Part shown: piece after piece, positions 11,189 to 21,839 of the stretch
Numbering within the stretch: position 1 is the first letter of the stretch
How the letters are laid out: every line of letters starts with the position of its first letter
DNA from: Euryodendron excelsum
Lineage: Eukaryota > Streptophyta > Magnoliopsida > Ericales > Pentaphylacaceae
Direction of reading: 5' to 3'
Length of the DNA stretch: 64,000 bases
Assembly: GCA_033060915.1 (NCBI GenBank)
Contig: CM065392.1
Location: 11,007,001-11,071,000 of the forward strand
Notes under the pieces: model-generated
What the model was told of the DNA's origin: nothing
The model's input: the letters and a program-made list of their open reading frames with translations, nothing else
The model's database searches: none
Position numbers and translations under genes: made by a program

Positions 11189-13642
11189 CACACGCCAACT
11201 AAGATTTTGTTAGTCCCTAGCAAAGCAAATACACATATTTAAAAGATAAAAAGATATGTTTCACTTTCATAGGAACCATGAGTGCATTTAGCATATGCAC
11301 TAAGGTTTTAAACCACTTAGGTTACCCCTAGTGGACGAGTGGTGTCTCGTGAGGGTTTCCAGTGATGCTACTCACAAACTTTAAAATGTGGTCTACAAGT
11401 GAAGATAATGAAAAAAACATATTATATGTATCATAACAAAAGCATATTCTGTATATCTTACTTGTTAATACACAAGCAAAATAATGTCTTAAAACAACAT
11501 ATGAGAGGCTTTTGTGTGCTTGTGATCATTACATGATAAAAAAAGTATTACAACATAAAACCACAGATACATCCTTGAAATTTTGATTCAACCTCACTAG
11601 ATATTTTCTTAGCAAGAAAGAACAAATGCATATCACACCGGTTGTCCTTGTAAAAAAGTAAATATAATAAAAAATCAAAACAGCCAACTATAAAGAAAAT
11701 GATGTGAATATATAACTTGAGAGATGACTTGGCATAGCTCCATGAAAGAATACTCAACGTTAAAATCACACAAGCAACTGATAAGTGAATTCTCTACGGA
11801 TTGAATGAACAAACATTGTACACATTAGATTTTCGAAGACTTTTTCCAGATTGTTACTTAGCCATTAGATATAAGGTAGGGATAAAGAAAGGACAAAAAG
11901 CTCAAAACATGTGTGATCAAGGCATGAACTGATCAATGAATACATACCTTCAATTTTCTTAATTCATTTGATTATATAGGATTTTTTTCTCTCTTTTTTT
12001 TTTTTTCAACAACCAACCTGTTATTCTTTTTTTTTTTTTTGGTACTTTCCTTTTTTTTTCTTTCGTTGCTAAATTATTATTATTTTTTTTTCATATTGCA
12101 AATAAATTACCCTATTTCTCAATTCAACTTGCACAAGTGAAAATACTTGTGCTTTCGTATTTAGGGACAAAACTTTAGCAATGATATATGTAGCAAGAGA
12201 CAAAGAAATAAGCTTAAAGATAGTTTCAAGGGAATTATATTAACAAAGAAATTTGTGGCTCAAAGATTCAAAGATACCTCGATTCATTTTTTAAGGTGCA
12301 CAACAATTCAAGATTTTAAGAATTTAACATATTCAATTACCGTAGCAATTCGAACAATTGAGTCAAATACAAGTATAATTGAGCTATTGAAAGAGTGATG
12401 TGGAAGAAATTCATTAAGAGTGAATGTAAACACTTCGAAAGACGTGATTGACTTTAAAGCTTACTTGGTAAAAAATCTTCACTTTTCTAAAGATAATTGT
12501 AAAATATGTAAAAATACTAAATTTATCATGATATGATAATAAGTGATGTAAAATTGTCTCTTTCTATGTGTTAAGATAAAATCTTGCATTTGTATTAAAA
12601 AAAAGATAAAACAAAAATTATGCTAATGTGAATGAAAGCATATTTCAACAAATCTCGAAAATTCAAATTTACATTTCACATAAAATTGTACAAAATTATA
12701 AAAAATACGCAAACCTCTTTTGTAAATCTCAAGTGTATTCAAATTGTACACTTCTCGGCCTTGCGTATGTTTTTATTTTTTTTGTTTTTTAAAAAAAAAA
12801 TACAAAATATCTGCAAAATAAGGTCTCATTTGGTAATGTTTATTGTTTTTTTAAAAAAAAAAAAAACAGAAAACGGCGTTTGTTTAATTTTTTTTTTTTT
12901 TTAGTTTTTTACAAAATTTGAAAAAAGGAAACTAAAAACATTAAAATGGATATGTTTTCTCTTACCAAAACATTGGTCTAGTACTATTGTTACAATGCTA
13001 ACCTATAAATGCCCATCACTAGACTAAAAAAAATACACAGTAAAAACACATAACAAAAACACACAGCAAAAAACGAAAGGCGTCTCAATGCCTTAGCATT
13101 TACTTGCCCTTTAACAATATCAAGGTAAACCATTTGATTCCCTGACATTAATCGGTTACTCTTTTTATAATTTTTATCCACACATGTGTATCTAGTATAA
13201 CGGTGACACCTATTTAGTCTTTTTGTTCTTCTCTTACTGGCCAGAGTACTGCCACCAGTAAGAGGTTGAGGTTGTTCCTCTTGGAGCTCAACTTCTCTCA
13301 CCATCTTTGCACGGCGAATTATCTCGCCTCTGATATCAAATGAAAATATCCGAAAGATGCAACATGCAAATATAAGTACTTGACCATCTATATGAAAAGT
13401 CATAACACTATCTAGTTTTTTGACGTTTGCTGGTCACAAAGACAAAATAAAGAAAATAATAACACAAATATCAGAAAAACAAACGTGTCCTTCAATAAAA
13501 TGCAAGGGAAAGGGTGGGAGACAAATATGGGTGGGAAGAAAGGTCTCTTCCCTCCAACTAAAGATAAACTAGCTACCAAATCAAATAAATAGAATAAACT
13601 AACTGTACAAACTGATTGGGTGTTGCTTCTATTCAAACAGTG
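11189..13642 (-). other. Non-coding 3' part of Athila element 1
   Basis: About 2.4 kb between integrase and the 3' LTR. It shares blocks with 43982-45200 of element 2 (for example the GTGGACGAGTGGTGTCTC region) but has no trace of the extra ORF seen there. It contains poly-T/poly-A runs (11985-12060, 12850-12905). Short open frames here match nothing I recognise. Confidence 0.6.
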
Positions 13643-14860
13643 GTGGATTCATAAGATCCACACTAAAGTTTTCTAAGTAGGGTTTCAGTCTTTGCCAATT
13701 GACTTTAAAAACATTTCTATTGTTGGAATTCTCAATTTCTACCACTCTGTGCAGTGACACATCTCTTACCAGATAAGGTTTAGATCACTTACTTTTAAAT
13801 TTGCCCGGAAACAAGTGTAACCGAGAATTATAAAGCAATATTTTTTGTTCGACATGAAAAAACTTACGAAGGATGTGCTGGTTATGGAATGTTTTCATCT
13901 TGGCCTTAGAGATTTTTGTATTCTCATTGGCATTATTTTGGAGTTCCTTAAGTTCATGGAGCTGTAACTTTCTAGTTTGGCCGACTACATCTATGTTCTC
14001 ATTAAATTGGTGAATGGCCCAATAGACTTTGTGCTCAATTTTCACCAGAAAGTGACATGATTTTTCATACACAAGCTTGTAAGGAGAAGCACCTAACACT
14101 ATTTTGTAAGCAGTTTTATAAGCTTAGAGTGTATCCACTAACCTTAAGGATGAAGGACCAATCCTTAAGGTTAGGATTAACAGTTTTCTCAAGAATGTGC
14201 TTAATCTTCCGGTTAGCTAACTCAACTTGGCCACTAGTTTGAGGATGATGAGGTGTACTAACCTTATGAACGACCTCATACTTTCGCATTAGCATTCCAA
14301 CAGGTTTATTACAAAAGTGAGTGGCACCATTGCTAATGATAGCACGAGGCATACCAAAGTGAGAACATATATTTTTCTTTAAGAATTTGACCACAATACG
14401 GTGGTCATTGGTATGAGAAGTAACGGCTTCTACCTATTTAGGCACATAGTCAATGGCCACAAGAATGTAAAGAAATTCAAACAAACTAGGAGCCGGTTCC
14501 ATGAAATCAATACCCCAATAATCAAATATCTCAAGAGTATGGGGCTGAGAGGCATCATGTGCCTGCTAGTCAGACTTTTTAGTTGTTGATATCTATTACA
14601 GGATGTGCAAAAAGTGTGAACATCACGAAATATGGTGGGCCAATACAAGTCAGATTGTAGGATCTTTGCAATCGTCTTTTTTGAACTAAAGTGTCCACCA
14701 CAAGCATAGGAGTGATAAAACTCCATGATAGATTGAAACTTATTGTTGGGTGTACACCGATGAATTTTTTGATCGGGACAATACTTGAATAAGTACGGAT
14801 CATCGTAGAAGAAATACCTCACATTTCTGAACAATTTTCGTTTATCTAAGTAAGACTAGT
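13643..14860 (-). pseudogene. Athila element 1 integrase
   Basis: The zinc-binding region (HSYACGGHFS...CTSCNRYQ) lies at 14834-14560 and the catalytic core at 14460-14116. The core has the first Asp (VAIDY), a second catalytic position reading IISNG where active relatives have IISDG, and the glutamate in GQVELANR. The C-terminal region (LLYNSRLHLFPGK, then WQRLKPY) ends near 13643. Stops and frameshifts break the gene, and the D-to-N change alone would abolish the DDE triad. Confidence 0.85.
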
Positions 14861-14989
14861 GTGATGGTATCTTGCTAGTAGCAAAAAAGTTGACTATATG
14901 AGCGAACCATGGAATAGTTGCTTGAGAAAGTGCTTGGATTTAGAAAAGATGCTCATCTGGAAAATATTTATTGATAGGGAGAGTATCTT

Positions 14990-15480
14990 TGGCTTCCCCA
15001 TCAGTAGGGCGCCGTGACAAATGGTTAGTAACTACATTCTCTATCTCTTTTTTGTCTCAAATTTCAATGTGGAACTCTTGTAACAAAAGAATTTAACGGA
15101 TGAGGTATGGTTTTTCGTTAGGCTTGGTTAACAGGTACTTTAGTACATAATGGTTAGTATATATGATAACTAATGACCCTACTAAGTACGACCGAAATTT
15201 ATCTAATGCAAAACCGACAGCAATGAGTTCCTTTTCAGTTGTGGTGTAGTTCAATTGAGCTTCATTCAAGGTTTGGCTTGCATAATAGATAACTTAGGGT
15301 TTCTTGTCCACTCTCTGCCCCAAATTGTTTATACAGCGTAATCACTAGCATCACAATTCAACTCGAGAGGTGATGACCAATCGGGTGACCGAATGATAGG
15401 TGTAATTGTCAACAGCTCTTTAATCTTGTCAAAAGTTTATTGGCATTCCGACGTCTGTTCAAATGAAATGTCTTTTGATA
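14990..15480 (-). pseudogene. Athila element 1 RNase H region, degenerate
   Basis: The minus strand aligns by order and content with the better preserved RNase H of element 2 (49840-50303). The TTTEKELIA-type block is near 15215-15240 and the YTNH-type block near 15150. Stops interrupt every frame. Confidence 0.6.
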
Positions 15481-15489
15481 ATAGATGAC

Positions 15490-16504
15490 ACATTGGACGA
15501 GAGATGACACTAAATCCTGCTATGAATCACTGGTAAAAACCAGTATGCCCAAGGAAAGATCGAATGTCTTTCACAGTTTTAGGGGTAAGTAGTTTCTGGA
15601 TCAGTTTAACTTTAACTTTATTTACCTTAATCCCCTTGCTAGACACGATGTGTCCAAGCATTATATTTTGTGTCACTATGAAGTGGCACTTTTTCCAATT
15701 TAGGACAAGGTTACTCTACTCGCATCTTTCTAACACCTTCTTGAGGTGTTCCAAACAACTCTCATAGATATTTTTGTACACAAAAAAATTATTCATGAAA
15801 ACCTTCAAAAATTTTTTCACCATATCACTAAAGATACTCATCATGTATCTTTAAAAGGTGGCCGATACATTACATCAGGCAAAAGGCATTCTTTTGTAAG
15901 CATAAGTACCAAAAGGACATGTGAAAGTTGTTTTATCCTTATCTTCTAAGGCAATTTCAATTTGATTGTACCCAGAGCACCCATCTAGAAAATAGTAAAA
16001 GGCCCGTCCTGTCACTCGTTTTAAAACTTGGTCCAAGAATGGGAGTGGAAAGTGGTCTTTTTTAGTAACATTCAGTTGACGGTAGTCAATACACATGCGC
16101 CACCCAGTTTGAATTCTAGTGGACACTAGTTTATTTTTCTCATTTTGAATTACTGTGACTTTAGATGTCTTAGAAACAACTTGGGTTGGACTGACCCAAT
16201 TTGACTCAAAGATGGGGTATATGATACCTGCATCGAGAAATTTCAGTACTTCTCCTCTCACAACTTCTTTCATGTTGGGGTTTAAATGCCTTTGCATTTG
16301 ACGCACCGGTTTAGATTTTTTCTTAAGATATATGCGATGTGTGCATACAAGAGAACTAATACCGTGAAAGTTTGCAATGGTCCAATCTAATGCTTTTCTA
16401 TAATTCTTTAGTACTTTCACAAGGCTTTTCTCTTGGCCTTCAGATAGGCTAGAGGATATAATAATATGATAAGACTCACCTTCACTAAGGAATACATACT
16501 TCAA
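15490..16504 (-). pseudogene. Athila element 1 reverse transcriptase
   Basis: The frame at 16504-15875 covers the pre-RT linker (LDWTIANFHGIS), the thumb/finger motifs (PNMKEVVRGEVLKFLDAGIIYPI), CIDYRQLN, DHFPLPFLDQ, FLDGCSGYNQI (the first catalytic Asp block) and TTFTCPFGTYAYKRMPF. It then hits a stop. The rest of the RT (the expected YLDD-type region and palm) continues in damaged frames to about 15490. The order and wording of these motifs are diagnostic of the Athila clade of Ty3/gypsy. Confidence 0.9.
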
Positions 16505-17072
16505 TGTAGATGGTAAAGGTTTTCTTTTCGGAGTGGGTGCTTTTTATTAAGAAGGGACAGGCTTTATGATACTAGAAATTAGAAGCTCAAATGATGGGGT
16601 CTAATGACCCACTTGCATATATTGTTCTTTTTCTATCCTTTCAGGAATTGTGTCCCTCGACTTGACATGGTCACAATCTAATCGGTCATGTGTCTTACTC
16701 AAAACAAGAGTTTTTTTCGATAGAATCCTCAAAAAATTCACTTTCAAAGTACTCTTGTACAATAAACTCAATGCAGTCTACTTCTCTGATATCCTCATAC
16801 TTTCCCGATTGTTTTCTAATTGAAAAGATATTCATCTCGACAGTCATATTCTCAAATGACAACTTTAACAGCCCATTCTTACAATGGATTATTGCAGTAC
16901 ACGTGGCTAGAAATGGTTGTTCTAAGATAACAGTAATTTGGGAAGGAGCACTAATGTTCTTAACCGGTTGTGTATCTAGCACAATTAAATCCACTAGATA
17001 GTAAAACTTATTTATTGGAATGAGAACATACTCAACAATACTCTTGGGAACCTTAATAGGTCTGCTAGCTAA

Positions 17073-17321
17073 TTACAAGTTAACACGTGTAAGGCGTAAC
17101 TCACTTAATCCGAGTTGTTGATAAACCAAATAAGGAAATAGATTGACACTTGTTCCTAGATCAAGAAGGGCTCGATCTATCTTGTTTTTTCTTATTGTAC
17201 ATGAAATAGTAGGATAACCGAGGTCTTTATACTTTGGTGGAGAGTTACATTGCAAAATCGTATTTTGGCTCTCACTTATGATAGCAGTTTTCTTGACATA
17301 CAATTTTTTTTCACAGTACAC
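17073..17321 (-). pseudogene. Athila element 1 aspartic protease fragment
   Basis: The translation contains ALLDLGTSVNLFPY followed by QQLGLSEL. This is the retropepsin active-site region (D-L-G-T/A-S) with the flanking sequence usual in Athila polyproteins. The catalytic Asp is kept. The fragment is isolated by stops on both sides, so no active enzyme is expected. Confidence 0.75.
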
Positions 17322-17439
17322 AAGTCCTTCAAGAACTTAGCATAGGAGGAAATTTGTTTAATGACATCTAAGATTGGAATGTTGATCTTGACTTAAACAC
17401 TTCATAAATTTTAGAATTCAGAAGCTCATGTTTTGGTTT

Positions 17440-19146
17440 GGCTAATCTATGAGGAAACAAGGCATATTTCGTAGCATTAATGCCCTATATTCAGATGCTC
17501 TAGTTGGTTCTAAAATTGGTTCAACTTTCTTTTTCTCTTTCTTACTCTCATCCTTTTCTCTTTCTTGTTCTCTTGCATCTTCATTTCCTTCATCACTAAT
17601 CTTAAGAGTTTCCTTTTTAAGTGGAATGATTTGATCAATGATTTTCTTGCTCCTCAGGGTGTGATGATTGGACTTGTTCATGACTGGATTGAGGATTAGT
17701 TCTTACTTAGGTCATGTTTACTTGCTTTGTGATATTTGAATTTGGTTGTAGTTGAGATGAAAATCTCCTCTGACATTTGTTGAGTTAAAGCTTGTGTCAA
17801 GTCAGACATTTACTTTGTTATATCCTCCAACATCCTAGTGTGTTAGTCTAACACATTGTCTGGCCTATCCACCCTATTATTGACTTCTCTTATATCATTT
17901 ATCAATTGATGAACATTATCTTCTAAAGGCCTTCTATGAGGGGGTTGATATGTATTAGGTTAGGGTTGGAAAGTCATGAATTGTTGAGCTTGAATGGGGT
18001 GGGATTAGAAAGGTTGAGTGTTTTGAGGCCCTCCTTGTAATGTTTAAGGATTCGAAGGGCCCTTATTTCTTTGCCCAAAGTTTGGGTTATTTCGCCATCC
18101 AGGGTTATATGTGTTTGAGAAAGGGTTCCTCTCAACTTGTTAGTCACTATATGTACGCCGATAATAGCCAACCATATTGGTTTGGCCATGCAAGGTCTTC
18201 TTGAAATTTGGTATAATTGGATATGCAACAGTTTCATGTTTCATTTTACCACACATTAAACAACTCTCTTTATTGAGAGACTCACTATTCACAACATCGC
18301 CCTTGTCTCTATGGCTTTTAACTTTCGGGTAAGTGCAGCTATTCAGCATTCAGATTATCTACTTGATTAAGTTGAAATGTTATCCTAGGCTTAGACTCAT
18401 GATTTTGGGTCTCAGTTGTGGCTCAATCTTTAGTCAAATTCGCTAAATAATCAAAGAAGTCATACGCTTCAGATAGGTTTTTGTCATACAAAATTCCTGC
18501 GCACATAGGCTCAATGAATTGCTTCAATTGTGGAGTTAATGATGAATAGAAAGTATTTATGATATACCAATTGGTGAAACTATGATGTGGACAGGCACTA
18601 AACAAATCTTTGAATCTCTCCTAACATTGGAAGAACGATTCACTAGACATAGGAACAAATTGAGAGATTTGGTGATGAATCACCTCAGTTTTATGCTCAG
18701 AAAAGAATTTTTTTAAGAATTCTGTCTAAAGATCTTGCTAAGAATAAATATACCTAGGCCTTAATGAATTGAACCATGTCTTGGCCTTGTTTTTTAGAGA
18801 AAATGGAAAGAGTTTCAAAAGTATAACTTTCCTTGGATAAGAATTATCGAAGAACATAGAGTATACGTCCTCGATAGAGATCTATGGGGAGGATCGCATA
18901 TACATTCCCACCTTCAGGTACATTATTTGAATTTGGCGGGTTGGAATTCACAGGTGGTTGATGATTAAATTCTTTCGCTATTGGGATATAATTAGAACCT
19001 CGGTTAATTAGCTGAATGTTTGGAACAGCAGTCCTAGATGGGAAAAGAATATAGTGGATTGGAGAAAGATCACTAGACGAGTCAACGCTCACCAATTGTC
19101 CATGCACATCCTTAATGCATCTATCCCGAAACAAAAACGTGAACAT
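17440..19146 (-). pseudogene. Athila element 1 gag
   Basis: Broken in several frames. Conserved pieces in order are an N-terminal leader region (19146-18844), the capsid-like Retrotrans_gag part with the landmarks LKLFPFSLKNKAKTWFNSL (around 18840-18780) and FSACPHHSF...NTFYSSLTPQLKQF (18605-18500), then a degenerate zinc knuckle CLMCGKMKHETVAYP near 18285-18230, whose last cysteine is tyrosine, and a charged C-terminal region (17681-17442). Gag would package the element RNA in cytoplasmic particles. Multiple stops rule out a product. Confidence 0.8.
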
Positions 19147-19449
19147 TACAGGCCAGAATGTCGGGCTAAAAGCCTGAGTGGGCCATCGATAAAACGGAGA
19201 TGAAAAGAAAAACAGTATTGATGGCTCTTAGAGCTGAGGAAATGGAAGGTCACCTACTTGGAGGGATACAGACATAGTAATGATTGGACCGGGACACTTA
19301 TGGAGTTGGCTAACGACAACATACTAAAAAACAAAAAAAAAATAATAATGAAAATAAAAGAAAAGAAAAACAAAAAATTTACAACAATATACTAAAATAC
19401 CTGCACACAAAAATAACAAAAGAAACACAAGTTAGTCTGTTAAGAATAA

Positions 19450-19538
19450 CGTTATGGTAACCTTAGTGAGCGGCGCCGACTTAAATAGGCGGTGAATCAG
19501 CTCGAAATAAAGTTATTCACAATAATCAAATAAAAAAA

Positions 19539-19577
<39 letters not shown>

Positions 19578-19640
19578 GCTATTTAGTCACCATATCAAGT
19601 AGCATCGACCTAAATAGGTGGTGAATCAACTCGAAAGGTA
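19450..19640 (-). repeat. Repeats in the Athila 1 leader
   Basis: A block resembling TAAATAGGCGGTGAATCAGCTCG near 19482-19504 (described here in part only) recurs at about 19612-19634, around a long (AT)n run at 19541-19574. GGTAACC-type blocks recur again near 19700 and 19795. It is untranslated leader between primer site and gag. Confidence 0.6.
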
Positions 19641-20110
19641 AACTACAAAGAAAAAAAAAAAAGATCTGAAATAAAGTGCAAAAAATAAAATGTTAGCATG
19701 GTAACCAACGTGGGTTATCCACTAAATAAAAGAAAAATGTTAAATAGTTAGTAAGTTAGATGAGTTAGATGAAAAATAAAGACAGAAAATATGGTAACCA
19801 ATTTAATTGTCTTTGTCCTTCGTCCAGCAGTAGGCGAGTATGCCAACCAAAGAGGTTAGTCACAAAATTAAAAAAAAAAAACTGAACTAAAAGTAAAAGA
19901 ACTAAATATATATGAATGTACAAGTTAGCAATAGAATGAAGTAATAAGTGAGTATAGACTACTGATCAGTTGGTATACACCTTCCGATTGATTCGTCAAG
20001 GTAGGAAAACAATCAATTGTTCTTAAATCTGCAAAGGTATTATGATTATTTTTTTTAATTTTTAAACTTTGAATTTTGAATTTTTTTGCATGATTTTATT
20101 AAAGCCGTTT

Positions 20111-20126
20111 CTCGGCAACGGCGCCA
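20111..20126 (-). other. Primer-binding site, tRNA-Asp type
   Basis: The minus strand reads TGGCGCCGTTGCCGAG, starting 6 bases inside the LTR edge. This complements the 3' end of plant tRNA-Asp (GGCAACGGCGCCA), the primer typical of Athila elements. Confidence 0.8.
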
Positions 20127-20132
20127 AAATAC

Positions 20133-21570
20133 TTGACTACGCCCAGAATATGACAATTTATTAATACCCAAGTACAAGTGCGGCGAAGCAGTTAATGAAA
20201 TTCGGTAAGACTAGAATCGATCCACAGAGAACAATTATTAAAACATGTAAAGTTAGGTGTTAAAATTCATCCACGGTGAAAGATTAGATACCGACTAAGT
20301 CATGCTAGAGACTATAGTGTTACAATGACTTCAGTTGGAAGATAAACCACCCTGTTTGAATTTTACCTTGAAAAGTATCAATAAAAATTAGACAATTATT
20401 GCAAAAAATGGTAACCAAAGTAAAATAGTTTAATTTGTGAGGATTGATGGTTAAAGAACGAGACTTTAATTAAATTAAATAAAAAAAAGTCTTGGATCTA
20501 ATTGATCCGATCACCTGATTCACTTGAAATTTCTACGGAGGTTTTATAACTCAAATTATTAGCTTCGTCTTGAGCATTTGATTCGGAAGATTAAGCTATT
20601 AGAACAAAAATTTAATAATAATTAAATGTAGAATAATAAAATTAAAGTCATAGATTCATACCATCAATTTGTGTAATAACTATACCAAACTAAGATTTAT
20701 GCATAGAAATTACCAATCTTAGTCAAGAATTTAAGTTTTTTCAAAGAACTAGAATTTAATTACCAATAATTGAAAGATTTTAAAGATAAAACAATGAAGA
20801 CTCAATTACCTCTGTTGTTCAAGATCCTTAGATGATCTTTACAATTGGTTTCAGGAATAAAACTAGTTACTCAGAGTATTAAAAAGAAAAGATATGGCTT
20901 AAAAAATAAAATGATTTCATAAATAAAAGGATTATTACAGCAGAATAATGGCAAAGAAAAGACTGAAAAGAGAAATTAATTGAGTGAAAAGTTGTTAGCA
21001 AATTAACTGAAAATTTACCCCTAAGAAAGAAAACAATTGAATGGAGTTCTCTCCCTCTCTTCCTCTCTGCCCATTCTTCTTCTCTGCCCTCTCTTCTTCT
21101 CTTCCTCTTTTTATAGCTGAGAAGAGTTTTTTTTATCATTATTTTTTTCCCTTCTTTCCTCTTTTTTCCCTCCTTTTGTTCCTTCTTTTCTTCTTCTTTT
21201 CTTCTTCCTCCTTCTTTTCCTTGTCGGCCGCCTCACCTGCACACACAAATGATATATATATCTATGTATATATATTATAATAAAAGATCTAATATAATAT
21301 ATATAAAGTAAAAGATATTGTATAATATATATAAAGTAACAAATATTTTATAATATATTTATATATATAATATAATATACACACCTCACTCATATAAATA
21401 ATGTACATCATCTTACTTTATTTTGCTTGGTTTTATCTTCAAATCTGCTGAAGGCGTGTAAAACGTGAAAAATACTACAGTTATATAAAAATGATAAATA
21501 ACACACAAATAACAACTAACATTAGCTGGTAATTAGGGATTCTAATTGTACTTTTTTTAGAGTGCAATCA
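20133..21570 (-). repeat. 5' LTR of Athila element 1
   Basis: Same sequence family as 9823-11188, with a larger AT-rich section (21240-21390). It is followed immediately by ATTTT (21571-21575), the right target-site duplication. Confidence 0.9.
21108..21115 (-). promoter_or_regulatory. TATA box of the Athila 1 5' LTR
   Basis: The minus strand reads CTATAAAAAGAGG and then a GA-rich leader. The same box is kept in the other LTR at 10798-10805. If active, it would transcribe antisense to SMG7, towards the SMG7 promoter. Confidence 0.55.
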
Positions 21571-21779
21571 ATTTTAACAGTATTATGACTCTGAACTTGC
21601 TTTAACTTGCTATTTCTAACTTCTGGTAATTGTTATTGTCGCAAGTACTAGTGGCCTTGTTAACTTTAGACCTAGACGCGATGATACGGATTTTGTAGGT
21701 GTCTTCGACTTTGTATTAAAATTTTCATTCTGATTGAGTTGTTATGCTGCAGGCAGTTTCTTTGCAGAATAGATGTGAT

Positions 21780-21833
21780 ATGTACCTGTTGAAGTTACAT
21801 TGTTTGGAGGTGAATTTAGTCAAATTTTTTTGA
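21780..21833 (+). promoter_or_regulatory. Upstream ORF in the SMG7 leader (17 codons)
   Basis: ATG at 21780, stop TGA at 21831-21833. The A of its stop is the first base of another ATG (21833), which opens an 8-codon ORF (21833-21859) overlapping the main start in a different frame. A minimal ATG-TGA lies at 21773-21778. Scanning ribosomes would meet three upstream starts in the last 70 bases of the leader, so reduced initiation at SMG7 is plausible. Conservation is untested. Confidence 0.5.
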
Positions 21834-21839
21834 TGGATA

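Larger units (their letters stand above)
9823..21570 (-). mobile_element. Athila-type Ty3/gypsy element 1, degenerate, antisense in SMG7 intron
   Basis: Complete in outline but dead. In minus-strand order it has a 5' LTR (20133-21570), a tRNA-Asp-type primer site (20111-20126), gag (about 19146-17440), protease (about 17321-17073), reverse transcriptase and RNase H (about 16504-14990), integrase (about 14860-13643), a 2.4-kb non-coding stretch, and a 3' LTR (11188-9823). All coding parts carry stops and frameshifts. The RT sequence (motifs PNMKEVVR, AGIIYPI, TTFTCPFGTYAY) and the primer site place it in the Athila lineage. The LTRs differ at roughly one base in eight by eye, so the insertion is old. 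Confidence 0.9.
6802..21752 (+). other. SMG7 5'-UTR intron, enlarged by an Athila insertion
   Basis: Inferred intron between leader exon 1 and the exon with the start codon. Its native parts are about 6802-9817 and 21576-21752, T-rich and non-coding. The remaining 11.7 kb is an antisense Ty3/gypsy element. The native part also holds a MITE-like element (7787-8268) and a 141-bp-period direct duplication (9047-9315). Without the retrotransposon the intron would be about 3.2 kb. Confidence 0.5.

Noticed and set aside
12990..13403. 137-codon minus-strand frame between Athila 1 integrase and its 3' LTR as an env gene
   Set aside because: No similarity to the extra ORF of element 2, no leader or family motif, and the hydrophobic end looks like chance translation of T-rich sequence.
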